The notes under the pieces are model-generated. The model did not search any database. It was not told where the DNA came from and saw only the letters and a program-made list of their open reading frames with translations. The position numbers and the translations under genes are program-made. Source: Medicago truncatula (Eukaryota; Streptophyta; Magnoliopsida; Fabales; Fabaceae). Taken from it: a stretch of 64,000 bases of DNA. Positions 1 to 10,423 of the stretch are shown in pieces (position 1 is the first letter of the stretch; every line of letters starts with the position of its first letter). Where the stretch lies: positions 45,426,494 to 45,490,493 of the forward strand of contig NC_053045.1 of NCBI RefSeq assembly GCF_003473485.1. Reading direction: 5' to 3'.

Positions 1-841
1 TATACATCTTTTTCTTCGATCAATAATAAATAATATGTTGAAGACATAAATCATCTCTCTCTTAAAGGATAAAATTGTAAAAACAATATTAATTTCAAAC
101 ATATTTAATACAAATATCCACTATCTTAATTTCCGTTATTTTTTCAAAAAGGTCTTATAATTAGAGACAGAGGTAATATAAATTACAAATATATTCACTA
201 ATGTTTAAAAACCAAACCAACTCAAAATCACAATTCACTTCTTGGTGGGGTTGATGCACGTCGTAATCATAATTTATTGGTTTTTAATCCTCAAGAGAAG
301 TGAGCTTTGATGATCCAAAAATCCAATCATGAGGGAAATAAAGTTGGAGTAATGATCATTTATGTGAAAATTCAAACTCGTACTTATACTCTAAAAATGA
401 TTCTTTGTTATCTAAGTTTATTACCCATTTTATTTTACATCAAATAGGTTGAAGTCCTTACTAGATAAACGACTTATCATTGAAGATGCTTTAAAAATAT
501 AAATAAAGTAACAAACAAACCTGTATGCATTTAAAAAACACACATGAAAATAAACGAAGAGCAGTGATATTTTGATAATAAAAAATCAACAATTTTTGCT
601 TACACCGCATATGTCCATAAAACAATTCTAAACTTGAATGGAATCCAAGGTGGTAAGAAAATATTGTAAAAAATTTAGTTTGTACTCAAAACCGTATTAA
701 TATACAATGGAGGACAATTTTTGGTTGTCAGTTTATTATTTCTCATAAATTAAGACCATATTTTTTTTTTTTAAGAAAATTAAGACCATTTTGTTATCAA
801 CAAAAAAGAAGACATTGAAATACAGTAAAGGTATATTATTA
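1..841. other. Gene-free AT-rich stretch
   Basis: No coding region, RNA gene or clear terminal repeats were found. The sequence is very AT-rich with short poly-A and poly-T runs and stops in all frames. Confidence 0.6.
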
Positions 842-1247
842 GGGAACTTCTACGGTACACCCGTAAATTACAGTATATCAGTACTCTCGCTTACAATTTT
901 TATAAATTAACTATCATTTTTTATGAAGAAAATAAGTGTTTGTTGACATATATATTTTAGAAAATATAATTTTATAAGAAGAAACATCATTTCATTTTTT
1001 ATAAAAATCATACTAATTTTTTTACATTTTATTGTAAAAAATAATCAAAATTCTCTATTATGAGTAATAAGAATTCAGAAAAATAAAATTTTATTGCGTT
1101 GACGTTATTGGTAAATAAGATTTAGTTATTATAATTATAGGTGATAGAAAATAATTTTTTCCTACAAAAAATAATTCATTGAACTATTAATTTAATGGTA
1201 TGGTGTACCAATACATTCAAATGATTGGGTATACCATAGAATTTGCC
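842..1247. mobile_element. Possible MITE with imperfect terminal inverted repeats
   Basis: The left end (GAACTTCTACGGTACACCC) matches the reverse complement of the right end (GCAAATTCTATGGTATACCC) with a few mismatches. The interior is AT-rich and non-coding. No target duplication is evident. The right edge lies three bases before the candidate 5' end of the Helitron at 1251. Confidence 0.45.
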
Positions 1248-1437
1248 ATATCTATATAATATAAATTTAGGACCCATTTCATAGACTTTTATGGAAATGA
1301 ATTACTATTGTTTTGGTGTTGCCACATGTCCCTTTCTTTTTTACAAATGCTCTCACCATATTGATCCTTACAAAATGCTCTCACCACAATCATCCTCACA
1401 TATTTGTATTTAATGTTCATGTATAAAATGAAGTTTT

Positions 1438-1920
1438 ACAATATTAAATTCTATTACTTGAATTTATATTAGAAATCAAACATTTCGAATTCAAAAAGTG
1501 CAAATTTGAATCAAATAATTTTTTTTTTAATAATCAAATAGTTTAAATTAAAATTATTTCAAAAAAGATAGTTTGAATTAAAATATTTGAATTCATAGAT
1601 TAAAATAAAACAATTGATTGAGTTATTCAATTTTTTTTTATTAATAATAACGCATAATAGTGTTTATTCAAAAAAAAAACATCAAATAATGTTAGAAATT
1701 TTTTACTTTTTATTTTCGTTTACAATATCAAATTCTATTATTTGAATTTATATTAGAAATCAAACATTTTGAATTCAAAAAGTACAAATTTGAATCAAAT
1801 AATTTCTTTTTAATAATCAAATAGTTTAAATTAATTTTTTTTTCAAAAAAGATAGTTTGAATTCAAAGATTAAAATAAAACAATTGATTGAATTATTCAA
1901 ATTTATTTTTTATCAATAAT
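1438..1920. repeat. Diverged tandem duplication, about 285-bp period
   Basis: The segment around 1438-1650 recurs at about 1722-1920 with small differences. Both copies contain the phrase TTATATTAGAAATCAAACAT followed by a poly-T block and an AATTGATTGA stretch. It is non-coding and lies inside the Helitron. Confidence 0.7.
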
Positions 1921-2374
1921 AACACATAATAACCATGTGTATCAATTATATTGTATTATTTTTGGAACATCAAATATATTGTATTATTATATTATTTGAT
2001 AATCGTGTATTGTAATGTTTTATTATCATATATTTTATAGTTGATATTAAAGAATGAAATTTTAACGAGATTGTTTTATATAATATAATATTTCAATTAT
2101 AACATATTTAAATATGCAGAGTAAATTGCATATATTTTTAACCTATTAAAAAATTATCAGATTTATAATTTATCACAAAGTAAAAAATGTGAATCACATT
2201 TTTATTTCATTAAAATGATTTTTTTTTTTAATAAATTTCGTTGAATTGTTCAATCTTTATTTTAGGGAAGAGAAAAAAATCGGAACTGGAACCAAGCATT
2301 CTCATGCATTTGACATTCAATGTTATTATTTTATTTTTATTCATAATAAATTGATGCAATGATATTCAAATATA

Positions 2375-2627
2375 CTATTAATATGACATGAACCGAAAAT
2401 GGCAATAGCTACTCCAAATTGATCAGTAATTTATTGATATGATTTGGTGAAAGAATTTTTCATTAAAACAAAGAAGATTTTTTGTTTTATGTTTATTCTT
2501 TTATTTTATGAAACTATTCTAAATTGATTTTCTAAAATAATAATATTATTAATATGATAGGAACCGAAAATGGTAATAGTTATTCCAAATTGATTAAGAA
2601 TATTATTGATATGATTTGGTCAAAGAA
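2375..2627. repeat. Direct repeat pair, about 80 bp each
   Basis: The segment 2375-2455 recurs at 2548-2627. Both copies contain GAACCGAAAATGG and ATTGATATGATTTGGT, with scattered substitutions between them. It is non-coding. Confidence 0.65.
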
Positions 2628-5121
2628 ATATGCATCGAAACAATCTTAATATGATACGATTTTTTTTTACATGACCTCTTTTTATTTTTTATTTAAAAAT
2701 CGGGTTAAACATTATGTATTTTTAGTTAAGAACCATACGAAAAACACCTAAAGAATTGTACCTAAGTTTTCTCCAAAAATTATAACTAAAAAAAAACATA
2801 GACCTCTTTTTTTTTAGAACCGAGTTAAAAATTATAATAAAAAAATCTAAATATTTTCAAAATTAATGGATTAATCTATCTCTATGTATCATTTTTTCTT
2901 TCTATATCTATGTATCATGAGTATTTGTTTTATTTTTCTTTCTAATTTTAATCATATAAATTTTTGAAAATTAATGTACAATTTTATTTTCAATTACTAT
3001 ATCCATAAATTAAGGGAACAAGTTTTTTGATTGCTTCATACATATTGGCTATAAATATTGTGTTTGAGGCTCACACTTTTCACACCATTTTGATTTGAGT
3101 TACAACTCATAATTTTGCTATAAATTGTGCTTTTTGGTTTTAACATTTTTACACAATTTTGAGAATCATAATAAAAGTTTTGAAAATTTTCTCAAGATCA
3201 CTATTTTATTTTATTCATTTCTTCTTCTTAGTCTCATGTTTTTTGTATAGATCTAATTCTTAAACTGATTCAATTTCTGATATTTTTCCATTGGTAGAAC
3301 AATTAAACAAATGTTTTTCTTCCTTTCAATTCACCTTGATCTATATTCACCTTCTCTTTAGTTGTTGCAGAAGTGGATCTCAAACGATGAATATGATGAA
3401 AGAATCGGCGCATGGCATGAACTCTGAAGAAATTGGATTAATCACTTTGATTATAATAAATGTATTTTATTAGTTATTCATGTAATTAGTTAATCAGTTT
3501 AGAGATACAATTTGTGTTGTAAATGATATTTCACATTCTAAATAGTGGTATTTCTTTTGTATTTTAAACTTTGATGTGCATATACAAAAAAACGGCCGTA
3601 AGAACTGTCATATGTGTATTATGATTTTTTCTTAAGATTCTAATATTGATAAGATCTTATTGAATATTATAGAAATTTGATTATAGGGTTGAATAGAAAA
3701 TTCGAGTTGGACATTGCTCATTATTATTGATTTATTTTCTTCAATTATTGATGTATCTTATCTACGTTTTTTTTTCTTTCTTCCTATTGTCTTCATCCTT
3801 TCTAACACAATGATCTTGCTCTTTTCTTTGCATAAATAAATATATAAAATGAGAATTGGTCTATACAGATATTGGTTTGATGAGATATTAACAAACTTAA
3901 TTATTCAATAGTCATATACATCCATTTCTAGCACATTTTTATTTAGTTGGCATATTCAATATTAACAAACTTAATTATATAAAGGATTTTATTAACGTAA
4001 CATATTTGATTATACACTTTTTTTTAAGGATGAATATATACTTTTTTTTTATTTTCTTTAATTCTAAGGTGAGAGAAAAAAATTCAACCCATCTTTTTAT
4101 GCAATTAAAAGAAAAAAAAATTAATTGCACAGGACTATTATTAGTTTTCAAGGTAACGAGTATCACACTATTTTGATTAAAATAATTTAAAACCATTAAT
4201 AAATTATCTTATACATTTATTGGAGAAAATAAGGAGAATCACATGATTTTATTATTCCAGATAGTCATCTTATTTGAGAAGTTTGTATATATTAAATAAA
4301 TTTTTAATAACATAATTTTAAGCATATATAAAAACGTTAAAAAATATATATATTTTTTATTAACATTATTGATATAAATATAATTTAAAATCTCTCTAAA
4401 AAAAATATAGATCAAATTTATATATTTTTGTTTGTTCATCGTAATAGTTTTAAATTAATCGTACATCAAATGTACTAACTTTATAAGTTCAACAAAAAAA
4501 AATTACATATAAAAATAACATAAAAAAACTACATTAATCAAAATTTATGACTCATTAAAAAATATCAAAAATTGTAATAAATGTGTTCTTAAAAAAGGAA
4601 ACAATTCTAAATTTAAATAGTCTTAAAAAACAAAACTCACATTGACAACTATAATATGGACTTCATCTTGATAGAAAATTTGGGAAAAATAACTTCTTTG
4701 ATGTTATCAAGTTACTAATTTAAAATTAAATAGAAAAATAAATAAAATTTATGGTCAACCTCATATTTTAAATAGAAATTAAAGACAATCTAATTAATTA
4801 AAGACATTAATTTTTATTCAATGAATTAATGTGGAAATTTCTATTATAATAATAAATGATTATTATATATTTTTATTTACAAGAATTTCCGTTTTCAGTG
4901 TATAATTATAAGTGATTATGATATAATTTTATTTATAAGAATTATCATTTTGGTGTTTTTATTATGGGTTTTTTTTTATTGAGGAAATCTTCTAAAAAAA
5001 TAATCGATTTCTATAATCACCATGTGCATTAAATCAAAATTAATGAAGATAATTTATCAAAAAGAAATGAAAATTAGATTTTTTTTATTTAAATGTTTGA
5101 ATTTTAATAAGTAAAATAATA

Positions 5122-5404
5122 CTCCCTCCGTCCCAAATTGTATGACGTTTTGGACATTTCACACATATTAAGAAATGCAATTAATATTGTGTGGAAAATA
5201 GATATTAAGAGTTGTTTTACAAAATTGTCCTTAATAAATAATATAGGGAAAGATAAATGAAAGAATTGAAAGAAAATAGAGTAATAAATAGCTAAGGTTA
5301 TAATAGGAAAAGTAACACTAATGTTGCATTGGTATTGTAAAGCGACATATAATTTGGAACAAATATTTTTCCCTAAAGCGACATACAATTTGGGACGGAG
5401 GGAG
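5122..5404. mobile_element. Stowaway-type MITE nested in the Helitron
   Basis: The ends read CTCCCTCCGTCCCAAATTGT and its reverse complement ACAATTTGGGACGGAGGGAG. They are flanked on both sides by TA (5120-5121 and 5405-5406). This is the Tc1/mariner-derived Stowaway signature. The element is 283 bp and non-coding. Confidence 0.9.
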
Positions 5405-6058
5405 TATATAGTTAGATACCACAGTAGGTACTCTAATTCATATTATACGACGTAACTCATCCCCTTTTTTGAAAATATAACTGTTTTTTTTATCCTCCAT
5501 CAAAGCATACTATCCCCACAAGGTTATTTTAACATTATCATTCACCTCTATAATTTTTACTTTTTTTCCTTCATAAATACATTTATTTTGGTGAAACAAA
5601 ATTGAACATACATGGATAATTAATCTGATCACATGATGAGTCTTTTTCTTCTCATAAATTACCAAATTGAATGACAACTCCACAAATTACCAAGCATTAT
5701 TTTCAAAAAAAACATTTCATTCAATAATTAAAAAAGACAAATAAAAAATAATTAAAAAGAAGAAAATTCTCACACGCTTCACATCATAATAAAAGTAGAT
5801 GTCTTTTATGTATATTATGTCTTTTAATAACATAATAATGCACTTAAATGTATTTTAATACAAAAATAAATTAATGATCATTGAACCCTAATGATTCTTG
5901 AGGTATGACATTTAATGTCATTATTAAAAAAAATAAAAGTCCCAATAATTTCTTTTGGGTAAAAAAAAGTTACGATGATTGAATGTTAATTTTGCACCAC
6001 GTAGAAAAAATCTTTGAGATAAAAAAACACTCAGTGTATTTTCATTACCCATCCCCAA

Positions 6059-6099
6059 GTGTGTATATGTGTGTGTACACACACATACACACACACTCT
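6059..6099. repeat. (GT)n/(AC)n palindromic microsatellite
   Basis: An alternating GT tract runs straight into its reverse complement. The core TATGTGTGTGT/ACACACACATA is a perfect 22-bp palindrome. It is an alternating purine-pyrimidine tract that could form a cruciform or Z-DNA. Confidence 0.8.
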
Positions 6100-6839
6100 T
6101 GCATCAAATATAGAAGTTTAACTCACACATGAAACATTAACATCTCTCTCTTAAATATTAGACTCCATGTGTTTGTGATTTTGTGAGATAGTCAGATAAA
6201 GGCAGAGAAACATCATGGTAAAAAATGTGGGTTGGTAGCGGTTTCATCGATGAATGTTTTTGTTCCTTTCTTTTAGATAAGAGAGAAAGAAAATTAGCAA
6301 AACAAATATAAGAAACATTAATTTAAACATGAGAGAAATTATAAGGAGAAGAAAGTAAGGAGTTTGTTTTATCTGTGAGAGTATAGGCAAAAATAGTGAA
6401 TTGAGGGTAATTTTATAGATTTGTTGAAGGTGTTGGAGATTACAGGGTAATTATGTCACCAAACTATTAGATTCATTAAAAAAAATGTCACATCAATTTA
6501 AAATGTCTAATAAGCATGTATTTTATCAACTCACCAAAACACATCTATATTTTTCCATTGTCGGATCCCACCAAAGACCAAGAAGAAAAGAATTTGAAAT
6601 AATAGATGTTGGATAATTGTTTTTACATGAAAGCGAATGACGTTTAAAAACTAAAATTTAATATTAAAAACATTAAACAAATGACACCTACAAACTACAT
6701 TGGATTGTATAATCACATTAGGCTAATAGAAACAACACAAGCGAGATTGATATCACATTTTCATGTCCTTATATGTTGCTGAACATATACTCTTACATAA
6801 AATTTGAAATTTTAACTCACACTTGACACATTAACATCA

Positions 6840-7037
6840 CTCTGTTCCCCCTAAAATGTTGAACTAGGATATCATGCCACTGTTGGGCCTTCTAAGGGAG
6901 CCAACACTGGTGTGGATAGTATCAAACTCTTTGTGCCCATGATCGACCACCAAGAACCACTCCGTTCCCCCCAAAATGTTGAACTGGGATATCTTGCCAC
7001 TGTTGGGCCTTCTAAGGGAGCAACACTGGTGTGGATC
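6840..7037. repeat. Tandem duplication with 120-bp period
   Basis: An approximately 78-bp unit at 6840-6919 recurs at 6960-7037 with a few mismatches. Both copies contain CCACTGTTGGGCCTTCTAAG. The unit is more GC-rich than its surroundings. Its origin is not recognised. Confidence 0.8.
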
Positions 7038-7223
7038 CACACATTTTAAAAAGAGTAACCACATAAGTTAGAATGATATCATCTTCATCCAAAATTTTAA
7101 GCCTTAAGTATATGAGTTATTATTTTACTTATAAGTCGTTCAACTTACACTCTTTTATTCAATGTTGAACTTTAACAATACCAACTTTCTTCATCAAGTA
7201 TGACAAAATTCTAGCTCGTGCTT

Positions 7224-7698
7224 GGTACGGAATTTCTTAATGGTATTAAGAGCTCTGGCATTCCAAATCACAGGTTGAAACTAAGGGTGGGATGTCCAGT
7301 TAGGCTGATGAGAAACATTGATGAGGTCAATGGTCTGTGTAATGGTACGAGGCTGACAGTTACACATCTAGGGAAGAGCACGATAGTTGCAACCGTAATT
7401 ACGGGAAAAAGGGCTGGTACCAGGGTATTCATTCCCAGGATGAATCTTATTATGCAGGTGCATGCAATTTCCATTGACGCTTTGTTTTGCAATGACAATA
7501 AATAAAAGTCAGGGTCAATCTTTATCTCGAGTGGGAGTTTATCTTCCTAAGCCCGTGCTCACGTATGAACAACTTTATGTCTCTGTCTCTCGAGTTACTT
7601 CTAGAAAAGGTTTGAAGCTGCTCATCTTGGATGGAGATAATAATGTTTGCAAGGAGACCACTGATGTTGTGTATCGTGAAGTTTTTCAAAAAGTATGA
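7224..7698 (+). pseudogene. Helitron PIF1-like helicase C-terminal remnant
   Basis: This is the last part of the PIF1/Pif1-like helicase domain of a plant Helitron Rep-Hel protein, which unwinds DNA during rolling-circle transposition. The first segment (to about 7450) includes VGCPVRLMRNID, NGLCNGTRL and VFIPRMNLI. The second (7462-7698) is in another frame and includes [28 protein letters not shown] and [10 protein letters not shown]. The junction near 7450 lacks about a dozen residues found in family members, so a small deletion with a frameshift is likely. Walker A, Walker B and the nuclease domain are absent upstream. It is clearly non-functional as it stands. Confidence 0.88.
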
Positions 7699-7890
7699 TC
7701 ATTGGTTATGTTTTAGAATTGTTGTTGCTATAATTTAGAAAACCAAAGTTGCGTATTATTTGGAAGTCTTTTTTTTTATTTCTTTGTAAGGCGTATTGGT
7801 CATTACAAGACATGCAATTTCTATATAAGCATGTCCTTCTGCCATTGACTTTTAATTGATGCATTTTTCAAGTATAACAATACGTGGAAC

Positions 7891-7910
7891 TTTTTTTTTT
7901 TTTTTTTTTT
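7891..7910. repeat. Poly-T tract of 20
   Basis: An uninterrupted run of 20 T lies shortly after the helicase remnant. It may be the poly-A tail of a reverse-strand retroposon, but no body was recognised. Confidence 0.7.
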
Positions 7911-8510
7911 ACATCGTTGTTACCCTAAAATATAATATTTACATTAGACCATTGATTTTGTAAAAAATAAAAACAAATAACAATCGGCATTTCTGTAGCC
8001 CAAACTATATTTATACACACCCGTAAAAAATTTAACGTTTGCATTCATAGACTAGGTGTATACATCTGACACTGACTATTATATTAAAAAATACAATTTT
8101 TTTAGTTTTTATGATTAATAAAATACATTATGTCAACAAATAATAATATACAGTACGTCGGAGTATTTTTGCAAAAATATTACATATGCTAAGTTTAACA
8201 ATGAGTACATCTTATACTACAAATAATTTAGTTAAGTATAAATCCAAATACTTTAATCGTTATGTGCAATGTTTAGATATTTCAAAATATATACAAAATT
8301 AACAAAATTAAGATGATATTTTTTCCATATCAAATTTAAATTATAACCATACTTATAACTTTAAGATAACATAATATAAAATCTATACATTTGATCAAAA
8401 CAGTTTTTTATTTCCCCGTGCTGGCACGGGTCACTATACTAGTTATTATTAGTAGAGGGCGGCTTAGTGGTCCACCATGGAAACGTGTCGAAATCTAAAT
8501 AAAAGAAGGG

Positions 8511-8518
8511 GTACGTGG
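8511..8518 (+). promoter_or_regulatory. ACGT-core element upstream of the LNK1-like gene
   Basis: GTACGTGG resembles a G-box-like bZIP/bHLH site. It lies just downstream of the Helitron end and upstream of the presumed leader. Prediction is by motif only. Confidence 0.3.
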
Positions 8519-8725
8519 ACGAATGAAAATGTCGTAACTGATCGGATCTGAATGAGAGCTCCCGTCCACGAACCGTGATTTCTCGTACCCACGCGTCGCT
8601 TCCACCTTCATACCTTTTATTTCAAATCTTTAATCAACAATTAATTAAAAAAAATAAAAGTTGTTTCGCTGGTGAGTGGTAAAGTTCGACGGACGGAAAA
8701 AGAAGACTCTAGAAACATACGAATC

Positions 8726-8733
8726 AAATATCT
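8726..8733 (+). promoter_or_regulatory. Evening-element-like motif
   Basis: AAATATCT matches the core of the evening element (AAAATATCT), bound by CCA1/LHY/RVE MYB factors. LNK genes are known to be clock-regulated, so the position upstream of an LNK1-like gene makes sense. The match lacks one base of the full consensus, and such 8-mers occur by chance in AT-rich DNA. Confidence 0.4.
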
Positions 8734-9142
8734 CTTTCTCTCATTTTCCTGTAAAATTCGTTTAATCCACTTCTGATTTCAGGTTCGTTTCTTGTTATTA
8801 TATATTTTTTAATTTAATCTATGTTATGCAACTCACTCATAGCTCTTAAAGTATTCTAGATCTTCAACTTTCTGTTATTTGTTGAATGAATATTTAGTGC
8901 AATAGTTTGGTTTTTTTTATTTTTCTTAATGCCTTCTCTACTGAGTATGGTAATGAGATTTATTATTTTTTTTTTTTTTGAACTATGTTTTTGTTTATAA
9001 GAAAATTATAGGGTACAAGCAAGACATGGTTCTTCTGTAGATCTCCGGTTAAATCCAACTCAATTGTAATTGGCGGTAAAAATTATGGAAAAATTTCGTT
9101 TTATTCTTAGTAATTATTAAATTGGACCTTATTACAACTAAG

Positions 9143-9222
9143 GGGATATAATTATAGTTTGGTGACTGAGGTTAGTGAGTCGAGTGATAAGGTGGTCAAG
9201 GATTCGATCCCCGCCCTCAGCA
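9143..9222 (+). mobile_element. tRNA-derived SINE-like remnant
   Basis: A short stretch contains GTGGTCAAGGATTCGATCCC. The segment GATTCGATCCC resembles the internal pol III B box of tRNA-derived SINEs. No tail or target duplication was identified. Confidence 0.4.
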
Positions 9223-10228
9223 AACACAAACAATACTAACATTTTCGGTTAAAAAGAAAATCTGAATTTTTTCCGTTTGTTTGTTGAGCTGTTGAAAGAG
9301 TCTTATTTTGTGACTTTGGCATTGGTAGGTGGGACTGTACATGACTTCCGAATTTTCACATGTTTGTAGCATTTTACACAAAATATGAGGGGATTGGAGC
9401 AAATAGTTTGATTGTTTGCTTCACCGTCCAAATAATTTCCGTCTTAGTTGATTTTTCCAAACTCAATACTTGACCCATGTGTTATTTTTAATTTTCTTTT
9501 TGGTATATTCTGTGATCGAGAATCATCTTTGAGGATTCATTTTGCTATAGAAACACATAGCGTCTCAATTCACAAGAGCGAGGCTGTGTAGTTGCATACA
9601 TTTGATCCTAGCATACTCCTAATAGTAGGGCCCTGGTGTATTGGGTTATTCTTTCTTAAAAAAATATATATTCCAATTTATTGCTGAACTTTTTCTCCAA
9701 AAAAGAATGCAATTTTTAATGTTTCAACTTTGGATGCATTTGGTTAATATTTGGAAGGAAGTGTTTTTATGATATATCTTAGTTTTGTGTAGAAGCTATT
9801 TTGAGCTTTTGGGATAGATAAATTGTGACATATGATCAAAGCCCTGATGGCTAGGTTGTCCAAATTTCATCCTTTTTGTCCCCATTCTTCTATTAAGTTT
9901 AAATGATTTAAAAAAAAAAGGCAGGCAGGCTATGCTATGCATTGTCCACCCTCCAAGCTCGAAGGGCTTTTATTTCAGGGTGTCTAACTGAGAAATTTTT
10001 ATGGGAGCATTATAAATATATTTCTCAAAATTGTCATTGAAGGATAAATGCTTTTTTCCTGTAATTTATTTGAGTCACTTTTCTCTCTCTGTATATTTTG
10101 AAATATGTGAAACAATTAGAAAATTTATTTCTTTCTTTAATGGATTTGGTGATATGTTTGTGCGGAGTTATTATGTTATTGATACAGGTTATTAGTAATT
10201 GTTCTAAACAACTGTTTTGGTGTTACAG

Positions 10229-10319
10229 CTTCAAGATAACATGTGGGATGAATTTGTCGAAACAGATAGCGGATAGTGCTCTATGCTTGTGACAAACTTA
10301 GGATCAGTTTGCAATACAG
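10229..10319 (+). other. Upstream exon of the LNK1-like gene with in-frame stop
   Basis: The region is bounded by a good acceptor (TGTTACAG, ending 10228) and a good donor (GTAAGA from 10320). Read in phase 0 it gives LQDNMWDEFVETDSG, then TAG at 10274-10276, then CSMLVTNLGSVCNTVR. The WDEF part resembles the N-terminal tail of LNK1/2 proteins. As written, the ATG at 10241 opens only an 11-codon upstream reading frame ahead of the main start. Confidence 0.5.
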
Positions 10320-10423
10320 TCCGATAGTAAGACATTACTTCACAAACTATATATTGTATCAAAAGAAACGTTAAACTGCCGATTACGTGAGGAGTCATTG
10401 TACTCAGGGTAAAGATCAGTACT

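Larger units (their letters stand above)
1251..8442 (+). mobile_element. Degenerate Helitron, candidate full extent
   Basis: The 3' end is well supported. A perfect 7-bp stem (CCCGTGC, 8415-8421, and GCACGGG, 8424-8430) with a 2-base loop is followed by TCACTATACTAG ending at 8442, then T. This matches the plant Helitron pattern of a hairpin about 10 bases before CTRR with insertion between A and T. The helicase remnant at 7224-7698 has the orientation expected for this 3' end. The 5' end is inferred from TCTATATAATATAAATTTAG at 1251 preceded by A. The Rep nuclease domain and most of the helicase are missing, so it could not move on its own. The long non-coding interior (1251-7200) holds nested repeats only. 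The element could also be two elements, or have another 5' end. Confidence 0.6.
8443..10228 (+). other. Upstream and leader region of the LNK1-like gene
   Basis: No coding gene was found between the Helitron end and the first LNK1-like exon. The first 350 bases are richer in GC and carry ACGT-core motifs and an evening-element-like site, as expected of the promoter. A pyrimidine-rich stretch at about 8730-8790 followed by TTTCAG/GTTCG looks like a leader exon. The remainder is probably a long leader intron carrying a SINE-like remnant near 9143-9222. Confidence 0.5.

Noticed and set aside
7268-7498. Reverse-strand open frame opposite the helicase remnant
   Set aside because: It is a shadow of the forward-strand helicase sequence.
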